Assembly (NCBI RefSeq): GCF_022662335.1
Contig: NZ_JAKNQJ010000015.1
Location: forward strand, 1-63,623
Length of the DNA: 63,623 nucleotides
Source of the DNA: Sphingomonas sp. CROZ-RG-20F-R02-07
GTDB taxonomy: Bacteria > Pseudomonadota > Alphaproteobacteria > Sphingomonadales > Sphingomonadaceae
Direction: 5' to 3'
In this document: in pieces, positions 9,821 to 18,202 of the stretch
Layout of the letters: every line of letters begins with the position of its first letter
How positions within the stretch are numbered: position 1 is the stretch's first letter
The notes under the pieces: generated by a model
What the model saw: the letters and a program-made list of their open reading frames with translations, nothing else
What the model was told of the DNA's origin: nothing
The model's database searches: none
Position numbers and translations under genes: made by a program

Positions 9821-9869
9821 CGCATCAGTAGAGGGCGAAGGCTGTAGTCGGTCGAGTCGAGCGGCGGCC

Positions 9870-10760
9870 TCAGCCCCGCTCGCGCGCGCGGGCGTAGGTG
9901 CCGAGCACGCGGACCCATTTTGCGTGGAAGCCGAGTTCCTCGATCGCGCGGTCGAGGCCGGGATCGCCGGGCTTGCCTTCCACATCGGCATAGAATTCGG
10001 TCGCGGCGAAGCTGGCACCGGCCTGGTAGCTTTCCAGCTTGGTCATGTTGACGCCGTTGGTCGCAAAGCCGCCCATCGCCTTGTAGAGCGCGGCGGGCAC
10101 GTTCTTCACCGCGAAGATCAGCGTCGTCATCCACGGCCCCGGCCCGACCGGCGGCCGGCCGCCACGCGCCAGCGTTACGAAGCGGGTGGTGTTGTGGTCC
10201 GCATCCGCGATGTCGGTGGCCAGCAGGTTGAGGCCATAGAGCGCGGCGGCGCCCGGCGGGGCGAGCGCGGCGACGGCGGGATCGCCGCGTTCCGCCGCCA
10301 GTGCCGCGGCGCCCGCGGTGTCGGGATAGTTCACCGGGCGGATGCCGTGCGCGCGCAGCCAGTGGCGGCATTGGCCCAGCGCCTGGGGGTGGCTCATGGC
10401 CTCGCGTACCGCGTCGCGCGTACCCGTGCCCATCAGCGCGTGGCGGATGGTGAGGAAATGTTCGCCGGTGATGACGAGGCCGGATTCGGGCAGCAGGAAG
10501 TGGATGTCGGCCACCCGGCCGTGGAGCGAATTCTCGATCGGGATGATCGCGCAATCGGCACGGCCGTCCTTCACCGCGTCGATCGCGTCGGCGAAATCGA
10601 AACAGGGTAGCGGCAGGCCGTCGGGAAACGCCTCGTTCGCCGCGACATGGCTGTTGGCGCCGGGCGCGCCCTGGAAGGCGACGGCGCGGTGCGGTTCGGC
10701 GGCGGCGGCGGCGGTCATCCGGGCGACGAGCGCCTGGGCGGGGGCGGCGAAGGCTTGCAT
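9870..10760 (-). CDS. pheA: Prephenate dehydratase PheA
   Basis: The 296-residue monofunctional enzyme starts with a PDT domain: FQGAPGANSHVAA near residue 30, PIENSLHGRVADIHFLL near 75, and the substrate-binding NTTRF near 190. A C-terminal ACT domain holds ALYKAMGGFATNGVNMTKLESY, the phenylalanine-binding GALxxxL/ESRP region with ESYQ here. It turns prephenate into phenylpyruvate in phenylalanine synthesis, with feedback through the ACT domain. There is no chorismate mutase domain, as usual in alphaproteobacteria. It is divergent from the cytochrome gene, with 106 bases between the two starts. Confidence 0.95.
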   Translation of the reverse strand: MQAFAAPAQALVARMTAAAAAEPHRAVAFQGAPGANSHVAANEAFPDGLPLPCFDFADAIDAVKDGRADCAIIPIENSLHGRVADIHFLLPESGLVITGEHFLTIRHALMGTGTRDAVREAMSHPQALGQCRHWLRAHGIRPVNYPDTAGAAALAAERGDPAVAALAPPGAAALYGLNLLATDIADADHNTTRFVTLARGGRPPVGPGPWMTTLIFAVKNVPAALYKAMGGFATNGVNMTKLESYQAGASFAATEFYADVEGKPGDPGLDRAIEELGFHAKWVRVLGTYARARERG

Positions 10761-10866
10761 GGCGGCTGCGATAGGATCGCGCAGGGGGCTTCGGCAAGCG
10801 TGCTTGCAGAGGGTGGCCGGCTTATTCTATTGCAGGGGCAATCATAAGTCGGGGGCGGGTCGCATC

Positions 10867-11580
10867 ATGGACAATCGGACCAACACGATCGCCGGCTGGG
10901 TGCTCGCCGGATGCGGCGCGGCGCTCGGGCTTTCGATCGTCGGCGGCATGGTGTTCGAGGGCCATCGCCCCGAAAAGATGGGCTATGCGATCGAGGGCGT
11001 CGAGGATGCGGCGGGCGGCGGCGAGGCGGCCGCGGTGCCGATCGCGACCCTGCTGCCCACCGCCGACGCGGCCAAGGGCGCCGAGGTCTTCAAGAAATGC
11101 GCCGCCTGCCACACCATCGCGCAGGGCGGCCCGAACGGCATCGGCCCCAATCTGTACGCCACGGTCGGCGAGGGGATCGCGCAGGGCAAGGGCGGCTTCG
11201 CCTTCTCCGATGCGCTGAAGGCGGTGGGCGGCACCTGGGACTTCGACAAGCTGAACGCCTGGCTGACCTCGCCGCGCAAGTTCGCGCCCGGCACCAAGAT
11301 GACTTTTGCCGGCCTGTCGAACGCGCAGGACCGCGCGAACGTGATCCTCTATCTCAACCAGCAGGGCTCCAACCTGCCGCTGCCCAAGGCACCCGCCGCC
11401 GGAGCCGCGCCCGCCGCCACGGGCGCCAAGGGCCAGCCGGCCACCGCCAATGCCGCCGCTGCCGCCGCGACGAAGGGCGCGCCGACCAACAACATCGCCA
11501 ACACCGGCACGCCCGCATCGGGCGCGCCGTCGGTCGATCCCGAAGCCGCCCGCAAGGGCGCGCGCAGCACGACGAAATAA
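10867..11580 (+). CDS. Membrane-anchored class I cytochrome c (CycM/c552-like)
   Basis: The 237-residue protein has one N-terminal membrane segment (about 8-30) that is probably an uncleaved anchor. The heme site is C78-A-A-C81-H82 and the axial Met is about residue 145 in GTKMTFAG, typical of mitochondrial-type cytochrome c such as CycM linking the bc1 complex to terminal oxidase. After residue 165 it carries a roughly 70-residue low-complexity Ala/Pro/Thr/Gly tail that is not part of the fold. ATG at 10867 follows GGGGGCGGG. It faces outward from pheA. Confidence 0.93.
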   Translation: MDNRTNTIAGWVLAGCGAALGLSIVGGMVFEGHRPEKMGYAIEGVEDAAGGGEAAAVPIATLLPTADAAKGAEVFKKCAACHTIAQGGPNGIGPNLYATVGEGIAQGKGGFAFSDALKAVGGTWDFDKLNAWLTSPRKFAPGTKMTFAGLSNAQDRANVILYLNQQGSNLPLPKAPAAGAAPAATGAKGQPATANAAAAAATKGAPTNNIANTGTPASGAPSVDPEAARKGARSTTK

Positions 11581-11587
11581 GCCGTTA

Positions 11588-11617
11588 GCCGCCATCCCCA
11601 TCGTGCGGGATGGCGGC
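11588..11617. terminator. Strong hairpin between convergent genes
   Basis: Perfect 11-bp stem GCCGCCATCCC / GGGATGGCGGC with an eight-base loop, between the cytochrome stop (11580) and the LOG gene stop (11629). No U-tract follows, so it may be a Rho-assisted or bidirectional terminator. Confidence 0.5.
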
Positions 11618-11628
11618 GGGACGGACCA

Positions 11629-12513
11629 TCAGCCCGCGGCGTCTTCCTTGGCGGCGCGCTCGCGGTAGAAGCGCTGCACCGCGTCCCACGCCTCGTCGGC
11701 CGTCTCGACATAGGTGAAGATGCCGAGGTCGCGCTCGCTCACCACGCCCTCTTCGACCAGCGCCTGGAAATTCACCACCCGGTCCCAGAAGGCGCGGCCG
11801 ACGAGCAGGACGGGGATCGGATCGATCTTGCCCGTCTGGATCAGCGTCAGCAGTTCGAACAGCTCGTCGAACGTGCCGAACCCGCCCGGAAACGCCGCGA
11901 GTGCGCGCGCGTGGAGCAGGAAGTGCATCTTGCGTAGCGCGAAATAGTGGAACTGCATCGACAGCGCGGGCGTGACATAGGGGTTGGGCGCCTGCTCGTG
12001 CGGCAGGACGATGTTGAGCCCGATCGATTCCTGGCCGACATCGTGTGCGCCGCGATTGGCCGCCTCCATGATCGACGGGCCGCCGCCCGAACACACCACG
12101 AACTGGCGCTTGCCCGCCTCGTCGCGCGGCAGCACGCTGACCTTGCTCGCGAGTTCGCGCGCGACGTCGTAATAGCGAGATTTCTCGACCAGCCGCTCGG
12201 CGATGCGCCGGCTCTTGTCGTCGGTGGCGAGCTCGAACATCGCCTGCGCCTTGGCGGGCTCGGGGATGCGCGCGGAACCGTAGAAGACGAAGGTGGAGGC
12301 GATGTTCGCCTCGTCCAGCAGCAACTGCGTCTTCAGCAATTCGAGCTGGAAACGCACCGGGCGCAGGTCTTCGCGCAGCAGGAAATCCATGTCCTGAAAC
12401 GCCAGCCGATAGGCCGGATTTTCGGTCTGGGGCGTGGAAACCGAGTCCTTGGCGGACTGGGCATCCTCGGCGGCGCGCGGGAAGACGCGGCTTGGTACGC
12501 GGGGGTCGGTCAT
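11629..12513 (-). CDS. LOG-family (TIGR00730-like) Rossmann protein
   Basis: The 294-residue protein has the lysine-decarboxylase-like (LOG) signatures CSGGGPSIMEAANRGA and PGGFGTFDELFE. Proteins with these motifs are cytokinin riboside 5'-monophosphate phosphoribohydrolases or nucleotide N-glycosidases (PpnN-like); the lysine decarboxylase label is a historical misnomer. An N-terminal extension of about 80 residues precedes the core, as in the longer LOG clade. ATG at 12513 is used. The reading frame is open far upstream but overlaps the M13 peptidase gene, so the upstream part is not coding. It is cytoplasmic. Confidence 0.85.
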   Translation of the reverse strand: MTDPRVPSRVFPRAAEDAQSAKDSVSTPQTENPAYRLAFQDMDFLLREDLRPVRFQLELLKTQLLLDEANIASTFVFYGSARIPEPAKAQAMFELATDDKSRRIAERLVEKSRYYDVARELASKVSVLPRDEAGKRQFVVCSGGGPSIMEAANRGAHDVGQESIGLNIVLPHEQAPNPYVTPALSMQFHYFALRKMHFLLHARALAAFPGGFGTFDELFELLTLIQTGKIDPIPVLLVGRAFWDRVVNFQALVEEGVVSERDLGIFTYVETADEAWDAVQRFYRERAAKEDAAG

Positions 12514-12587
12514 CCGGGGCGGATAGGCGAAGTGGCGCGGCAGTTCCAGCCGGATCGGCGCGCGGGGGCACCGATCCGGCCGGCCGT

Positions 12588-14693
12588 TCACCAGATGCGC
12601 ACGCGGTCCTCGGGCGCGACATATTGCTTGTCGCCCGGCTTCACGTCGAACGCCTTGTACCAGGCATCGACGTTGCGCAGCGGGTTGACCGCGCGGATCT
12701 GCCCCGGCGAATGCGGATCGCTGACGAGCTGCTGGCGCAGCGCCTCGTTGCGGAACAGCGTGCGCCACACCTGGCCCCAGCCGAGGAAGAAGCGCTGGTC
12801 GCCGGTGAAGCCGTCGATCACCGGCGCGGGCTTGCCGCCGAGCGAGGTGTGATAGGCGTCGAGCGCGATCAGCACGCCGCCCAGATCGCCGATATTCTCG
12901 CCCATCGACGCACGACCGTTGATGTGGACGCCGGGCAGCCCCTCGAAGCTGTAGGCTTCGTATTGCGCGCCGAGCTTCGTCGCCTGCACCTCGAACTTGG
13001 CGGCATCGGCTTGCGTCCACCAGTCGCGCAACACGCCGTGACCGTCCGATTTGCGGCCCTGATCGTCGAAGCCATGGCTGATCTCGTGCCCGATCACGCC
13101 GCCGATGCTGCCATAGTTGATCGCGGGATCGGCATCGGGATCGAAGAAGGGCGGCTGCAGGATCGCGGCGGGGAAGACGATCTCGTTCTTCACCGAGTTG
13201 TAATAGGCGTTCACGGTCTGCGGCGTCATGCCCCATTCGGCCTTGTCGACGCGGTTGCCCATACGGTTGCGGTGATAATCCCATTCGAACCGCTGCGCAC
13301 GTTCCTCGTTGCCGACGACGTCGCCGGGCACCACCTGCAGCGCGCTATAGTCGCGCCACTTGTCGGGATAGCCGATCTTGACGTTGAAGTTGGCGAGCTT
13401 GGCCAGCGCCTCCTGCTTGGTCGCGGGGCCCATCCATTCGAGATTGCGGATGCGCCCGCCGAGCGCGATGCGCAGATTGCCGACGAGCTGGTCCATCTTG
13501 GCCTTGGACGAGGGCGGGAAATAGAGCGCGACATAATCGCGGCCGATCGCCTCGCCCATCGCGCCTTCGGCATAGGCCACGCCGCGCTTCCAGCGGTCGC
13601 GCTGCTGCGGCTGGCCGTTCAGGAACTTGCTGCGGAAATCGAAATGCGCGTCGACGAAGCGCTTCGACAGCAGCGGCGCGATGTCGTCGGCGGTGCGGAA
13701 CGCCTCCCAGGCCTTTAGCGTGTCGAGATCGGTCGCGGCGAACACCGCGGCGATCTTGGGGAAGGCGGTGTTCTGCGCCACGATCGCGCGCTCGGCCTTG
13801 GCGATGCCGGCGGCGTTCCAGAAGGTCGCCCAGGGGAAGCCCGGCGCCTGCGCCTGCAACTGTGCGAGCGTCATGAGATTATAGGTCTTGTCGCGATCGC
13901 GGCTTTGCGCGCGCGTCCAATGCGCCTCGGCGATGCGCGTTTCCATCGCGACGATCTTCGCGGCGGCACCCTCGGGGTCGAGCCAGCCCGCCATCCCCAG
14001 CATTTGCGCGACATATTGCTGATAACGCACCACCTGCGGGTGGAACTTGGCGTCGAGATACAGGTCGCGGTCGCCGAGCCCCAGGCCCGACTGGCGCAGA
14101 TAGAGCGCATAGATATCGGGCTGCTTGGCATCGTCGCTGACGCCCGATCCGAAGAAGCTCGCGCCGAAGCCGCCGATCGACCGGCCCATCAGCGCGGCCA
14201 TCTCGTCCTTGGTCGTCACCGCCTTCACCGCCGCGAGGCGCTGCGTCAGCGGTGCCGCGTCGAGCCGCTCGATCGTCCCCGTGTCCATGAAGCCGTCGTA
14301 CAGCGTCGCCACCTTGGCGCGATCGGGGTGCGCGGCATCGTCGGTGCGATAGCCCCCGATCAACGTGCGCAACCGCGTTTCGGACAAGTCGCGCAGCACC
14401 GCGAACGCGCCATAGGAGGATCGGTCGGCCGGGATCTTCGTGTTCTTCGCCCATGTGCCGTTCACATAATCGAACCAGTCGTCGCCGGGCTTCACGCTGC
14501 GGTCCATGCCCGTCAGGTCGAAGCCCCAGCGGCCATAATGGGTCGCCGTGGCGGCATCGGCGCCGGCACCTGCGTCCTGCGGCACGATCGACTGCACGGT
14601 GCAGCCATCGTCGAGGCAGGCATGCGGTTCATGCGCGGCGAGCGGCATCGCCGCGCCCAGCGCGAACACGGAGGTCATCAGCACGAGGCGCAT
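12588..14693 (-). CDS. M13 family zinc metallopeptidase (neprilysin/PepO-like), exported
   Basis: The protein has 701 residues, the usual M13 length. It has a signal peptide (about 1-20, ending LAA) and the start of the M13 N domain (WGFDLTGMDRSVKPGDDWFDYVNG). The catalytic zinc motif is H536-E-I-S-H540, with the third ligand E599 and D603 in GENIGDLGG, and the family C-terminal sequence YVAPEDRVRIW. NAYYNSVKNEIVFPAAIL marks the substrate-binding region. It probably degrades peptides in the periplasm. ATG at 14693 is chosen for the clear signal peptide; an open frame continues upstream without coding character. Confidence 0.95.
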   Translation of the reverse strand: MRLVLMTSVFALGAAMPLAAHEPHACLDDGCTVQSIVPQDAGAGADAATATHYGRWGFDLTGMDRSVKPGDDWFDYVNGTWAKNTKIPADRSSYGAFAVLRDLSETRLRTLIGGYRTDDAAHPDRAKVATLYDGFMDTGTIERLDAAPLTQRLAAVKAVTTKDEMAALMGRSIGGFGASFFGSGVSDDAKQPDIYALYLRQSGLGLGDRDLYLDAKFHPQVVRYQQYVAQMLGMAGWLDPEGAAAKIVAMETRIAEAHWTRAQSRDRDKTYNLMTLAQLQAQAPGFPWATFWNAAGIAKAERAIVAQNTAFPKIAAVFAATDLDTLKAWEAFRTADDIAPLLSKRFVDAHFDFRSKFLNGQPQQRDRWKRGVAYAEGAMGEAIGRDYVALYFPPSSKAKMDQLVGNLRIALGGRIRNLEWMGPATKQEALAKLANFNVKIGYPDKWRDYSALQVVPGDVVGNEERAQRFEWDYHRNRMGNRVDKAEWGMTPQTVNAYYNSVKNEIVFPAAILQPPFFDPDADPAINYGSIGGVIGHEISHGFDDQGRKSDGHGVLRDWWTQADAAKFEVQATKLGAQYEAYSFEGLPGVHINGRASMGENIGDLGGVLIALDAYHTSLGGKPAPVIDGFTGDQRFFLGWGQVWRTLFRNEALRQQLVSDPHSPGQIRAVNPLRNVDAWYKAFDVKPGDKQYVAPEDRVRIW

Positions 14694-14932
14694 CGTCACA
14701 GGCAGGTCTCCAGGGCCGAACGGCGGTAAGGGTAAGCGATTCTGACCATGTGCACCAAGCGCGGGCGCGCCGCAATCGGGATGGATCGGCGGCCACGGCG
14801 TGCTACCGGCGCTGCGACCCGGCGATTGATCGAGCGCAAGGCGGCGGCCTTTCACCATGCTAGGGTCGGTGGTCCGACGAGAACAGGGTTCGAAGGGAGA
14901 CTGGGCTGCCTAATCCGGTCATTGCCGTCTGC

Positions 14933-15931
14933 GTGCCCGTTCGGAACGAACAGGCTGTCCTGCCATGTCTGCTCCGCGCGCTGCTGGCGCAGGAGGCGGC
15001 CCCGCCTTTTCACGCCTGTTTCTTTCTCGACAGTTGCACAGACGACAGCGGGGCGGTGATCGAAAACACGCTTGGCGGGTCGCACTTGCCATGGTCAGTT
15101 GCGCGCAGCACGGCGGTGCGGCCCAGCAATGCGGGCGCCGCCCGGCGGGATGCGCTGGCGATCGGGCTGGAGCGCGTCGCCGGCGCACCGGGCGCGCTGC
15201 TGCTCACCACCGATGCCGACAGCATGCCCGCGCCCGATTGGGTGCGCGCCGCCGCCGCCGCGCTCGGCGCGGTGGAGATCGCCGCGGGATTGATCGTGCG
15301 GCCGGGCGATGCGCGCGACGCGCCGCAGGACCGGATCGAGGCCTATTACGACCGGCTCTATCGACTGCGGCGGCGGATCGATCCGGTCGTGTGGGAGCCG
15401 GACGAGGGGCATCATTTCACCGGGGGTGCCAATCTCGCCATGCGTGCCGACGGCTATGCCGCGCTTGGCGGATGTGCGCCGCTCCCCTCGGGCGAGGATG
15501 CCGCGCTGATCGACGCGGCGGGGCGCGCGGGGATGCGGGTGCGGCGCGAGCGCGCGATGGTGGTGGAGACGTCGTCGCGCCGGATCGGGCGCGCGCCGGG
15601 CGGTCTGGCGCATGATCTGCGGCGGGCCGATGATGGCGGCGAGACGGTGGTCGCGCATCCCGAAGGCGCGGCGTGGCAATATCGTGCGCACGCCGCCGCG
15701 CGCCGGGCGTTCGCCCGACGGGCCTCGGCCGCGACGCGGTCGGGCTTCGGGCGGATGATCGGCCTGTCGGGCGATCACGTGCTGGGCGTCGCGCGCGATT
15801 GCCCCAATGCCGAGGCCTTCGCGATGCGGATCGTGCCGGCCTGCCCCGCAGGCGAGCGTCCGGTGCCGTTGGGCGTCGCCGAGCAGGCGCTTGCGGTGCT
15901 GGAGCGCGCGCCGATGGAGGAAGCGGCATGA
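14933..15931 (+). CDS. GT2-type glycosyltransferase, first gene of a four-gene operon
   Basis: This is a GT-A fold enzyme: VPVRNEQAVLPCLLRAL at the start, TTDADSMPAPDWV (the DxD-type metal site) near residue 95, and HHFTGGANLAMRADGYAALGG in the acceptor region. There is no membrane segment. The coordinate uses GTG at 14933, but that start cuts into the first beta strand: the frame reads LPNPVIAVCVPVRNE from a CTG at 14906, which has AGGGAG six bases upstream, and no ATG, GTG or TTG exists further up before a stop at 14861. Its stop overlaps the next start (ATGA at 15928). The donor and acceptor are unknown. Confidence 0.85.
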   Translation: MPVRNEQAVLPCLLRALLAQEAAPPFHACFFLDSCTDDSGAVIENTLGGSHLPWSVARSTAVRPSNAGAARRDALAIGLERVAGAPGALLLTTDADSMPAPDWVRAAAAALGAVEIAAGLIVRPGDARDAPQDRIEAYYDRLYRLRRRIDPVVWEPDEGHHFTGGANLAMRADGYAALGGCAPLPSGEDAALIDAAGRAGMRVRRERAMVVETSSRRIGRAPGGLAHDLRRADDGGETVVAHPEGAAWQYRAHAAARRAFARRASAATRSGFGRMIGLSGDHVLGVARDCPNAEAFAMRIVPACPAGERPVPLGVAEQALAVLERAPMEEAA

Positions 15932-16920
15932 GCCTGGACATGGCGACCGATCTGCGTGCCGCCATCGTGCGGCTGGGCGCATCGGGGATCGGCATGGCGG
16001 ATCCATCGAACGGCGACGACCTGCACGCGCTGCTTCGCGCGCTCTACGCGACGGGGCGCGTCGACCTGCCGCTCGGGCGCTTGCTGGAGGGGCATGTCGA
16101 TGCGGTGCAGATCGTCCATCGTTATGGCGATGCGTCGCAACGTGCCGGGCTTGCGGCAGCGATCGGTGCGGGCGCGATGCTCGGGGTGTGGAATGCCGGG
16201 CTGCCGGGCGAGCCGCTGCGCCTCGGTGGCGATCGGCTGTCGGGGGGCAAGGCCTATGCCTCGGGCGCTGGCGTGTTGACCCATGCGCTGGTCACGGCCG
16301 ACGGCGGCGCGGGTGCGCAGTTGCTGCTCCTGCCGCTCGACCGCGTGGTGCCCGCGATCGATCGGACCTGGTGGCGGATGACGGGGATGCAGCGCTCCGA
16401 GACGCATCTGGTGCGCTGGCACGATGCCGCGATCGAACCCGGCGACTGCATCGGGCAGCCGGGCGACTATGCGCGCGAGCCGTGGTTCAGCGGTGGTGCT
16501 CTCCGCTTCGTGGCGGTGCAGGCGGGCGGCGTCGCGGCGTTGCTCGACCGCACGCGCGATCATCTCGGCCAGACGGGGCGCGCCGCCGATCCGTTTCAGG
16601 CCGCGCGGCTGGCCGAGCTCCACATGCTGGCGGCGCGGGCGGCGGGGGTGGTGCGCGACACCGCGTCGGGGTGGTTCGCCACGCCCGATGCGACTCGCCT
16701 GTCGGGGGTGGCGGCGGCCCGGCTGGCGGTGCTCGATGCGGCCGAGCGCGCGCTGACGATCGCGCGCGAAGCGGTGGGCCTGAGCGGGATGTTCGTCGCG
16801 CACCCGCTGGCGGCGATACTGTCCGATCTCGCGGTGTATCTGCGCCAGCCCGGGCCCGATGCGCAGCGGCTGCGCGTCGGCGCGGCGGTGGCGGACGGCG
16901 CGCTGACGGTCGACCTGTGA
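15928..16920 (+). CDS. Acyl-CoA dehydrogenase-like flavoprotein
   Basis: The 330-residue protein resembles the acyl-CoA dehydrogenase fold: a helical N domain with HRYGDASQRAGLAAAIGAGAMLGVWNAG, a middle beta domain with LGGDRLSGGKAYASGAG and GMQRSETHLVRW, and a C-terminal helical domain including AREAVGLSGMF. It is shorter than typical family members (about 380). The substrate is unlikely to be a simple fatty acyl-CoA, because the gene is locked between a glycosyltransferase (ATGA overlap) and a PIG-L deacetylase (GTGA overlap). It may desaturate or oxidise a lipid or carrier intermediate of the operon product; this is inferred from context only. Confidence 0.8.
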   Translation: MSLDMATDLRAAIVRLGASGIGMADPSNGDDLHALLRALYATGRVDLPLGRLLEGHVDAVQIVHRYGDASQRAGLAAAIGAGAMLGVWNAGLPGEPLRLGGDRLSGGKAYASGAGVLTHALVTADGGAGAQLLLLPLDRVVPAIDRTWWRMTGMQRSETHLVRWHDAAIEPGDCIGQPGDYAREPWFSGGALRFVAVQAGGVAALLDRTRDHLGQTGRAADPFQAARLAELHMLAARAAGVVRDTASGWFATPDATRLSGVAAARLAVLDAAERALTIAREAVGLSGMFVAHPLAAILSDLAVYLRQPGPDAQRLRVGAAVADGALTVDL

Positions 16921-17570
16921 GGCTCGGGATCGGCCATCCGCGCGCGGCCTTGGTGGTGGCGCCGCATCCCGATGACGAGGCGATCGGCGCGTTCGGGCTG
17001 ATCGGCGCGCTGCGGCGGGGCGGCGTGCGCGTCGACGTGCTGGTCGTCTCCGACGGCGCGGCGTCGCATCCGAACAGCCTTCGCTGGCCACGCGCGCACC
17101 TCGTCGCGGAACGGCGCCGCGAGACGCGCCGGGCGATGCGCCGGCTGGGGCTGACGACGACGCGGGTGCATTTCCTGGGGCTGCCTGACGGTGCGCTGTC
17201 CACATCGCCGGCCGCCTGCCGGTCCGCGATCCGGCGCGCGGTCGCTCGCCGGCCGCGGCTGGACCTCTTGGTCGGACCGGTCGCGGACGACGCGCATCCC
17301 GATCACCGCATGGTGGCGCAGGCGCTGGCGGCGGCCCCCTTTGCCGGGCGGCGGCTCGCCTATCGCGTCTGGCCACCGACGCGGACGGGCGCGCCGGGCG
17401 ACCGGCTGCTGCCGCATCCGCATGCCCGGCTGGCGCGCGCCTCGATCATCCGCGGCTACCGGACGCAAATGGGCGCGATCGCCGACGACCCGGCGGGCTT
17501 CGCGATAGCGGTCCATGAGTTCGCCGCCTTCGCGCGCCCGGTCGAGCGGTTCGCGGTGGTGCGGGCATGA
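16917..17570 (+). CDS. PIG-L (LmbE) family deacetylase
   Basis: The 217-residue protein contains the zinc motif H17-P-D-D20-E in VAPHPDDEAIGAFG and the second conserved site H127-P-D-H130. PIG-L/LmbE/MshB enzymes remove N-acetyl groups from GlcNAc-type glycoconjugates. A GTG start at 16917 overlaps the upstream stop (GTGA), and its own stop overlaps the methyltransferase start (ATGA). The gene order of glycosyl transfer, N-deacetylation and methylation suggests that an N-acetylated sugar conjugate is assembled and then trimmed. Confidence 0.9.
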   Translation: MRLGIGHPRAALVVAPHPDDEAIGAFGLIGALRRGGVRVDVLVVSDGAASHPNSLRWPRAHLVAERRRETRRAMRRLGLTTTRVHFLGLPDGALSTSPAACRSAIRRAVARRPRLDLLVGPVADDAHPDHRMVAQALAAAPFAGRRLAYRVWPPTRTGAPGDRLLPHPHARLARASIIRGYRTQMGAIADDPAGFAIAVHEFAAFARPVERFAVVRA

Positions 17571-18163
17571 CGGCGATCGGACTCGATGGCTTCGCCGCCA
17601 AATTCGCGGCGGACGGGGATCCCTGGGACACGTTCGCGGGTCGCGACGAAGCGACGAAGCGCGCGGCGATCCTGCATGCGCTCGGCCCCGGTCCGATCGG
17701 CCGCGTGCTGGAACTGGCGAGCGGCAACGGGTCGAACAGCGCCGCGATCGCGCCACGCGCACTGCGGCTCGACGCGACCGAGGGCACCGAGGAGGGCACG
17801 CGCCTCACCGCGCGCGCGGTCGCGCGCTGGCCCCGTGCGTGCGCCTCGGTGCTGGCGCTGCCCGGGCGGTTTCCGCGCGTCACTTATGACGCGATCGTGG
17901 TGGCGGAGTTGCTCTATTATCTGACGCCGCGTGCGATGGCCGCGCTCGCGGCGGATGTCGGGCGCGCGTTGCGGCCGGGCGGCCGCCTCGTCCTGGCGCA
18001 TCACCGGATCGATTATTATGATTTCGCGCAGCACGCCGCCGGCATCCATGGCCGGTTCCTGGCCGGGATCGGCCGCGAGTTCGCGGTGGGCGAGGGGCGG
18101 CGGACGGCGTCGTGGATCGTCGAGGCGGTGCGGATCGGAACGCCTTCGCCCCCGGCGGGTTAG
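17567..18163 (+). CDS. SAM-dependent methyltransferase (NodS-like)
   Basis: The 198-residue class I methyltransferase has its SAM loop at VLELASGNGSNSAAIA (about 47-62), an acidic beta2 end (LDATEGTEEG), and VVAELLYYL in the motif IV position, which resembles NodS, the N-methyltransferase of rhizobial Nod factors. It sits last in the operon after the deacetylase, which matches the NodB-then-NodS logic: expose an amine, then methylate it. That parallel is an inference. RBS context comes from the coupled ATGA. Thirty-nine bases separate it from the next gene. Confidence 0.82.
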   Translation: MTAIGLDGFAAKFAADGDPWDTFAGRDEATKRAAILHALGPGPIGRVLELASGNGSNSAAIAPRALRLDATEGTEEGTRLTARAVARWPRACASVLALPGRFPRVTYDAIVVAELLYYLTPRAMAALAADVGRALRPGGRLVLAHHRIDYYDFAQHAAGIHGRFLAGIGREFAVGEGRRTASWIVEAVRIGTPSPPAG

Positions 18164-18202
18164 GTTCGCGCGCGCCATCGTCGCCGCAAGGGGGCACGCC
18201 GC

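Noticed and set aside
12514..13284. Long upstream extension of the LOG-family frame
   Set aside because: It overlaps the M13 peptidase gene, which has strong motifs in its own frame; the extension is Arg-rich shadow sequence.
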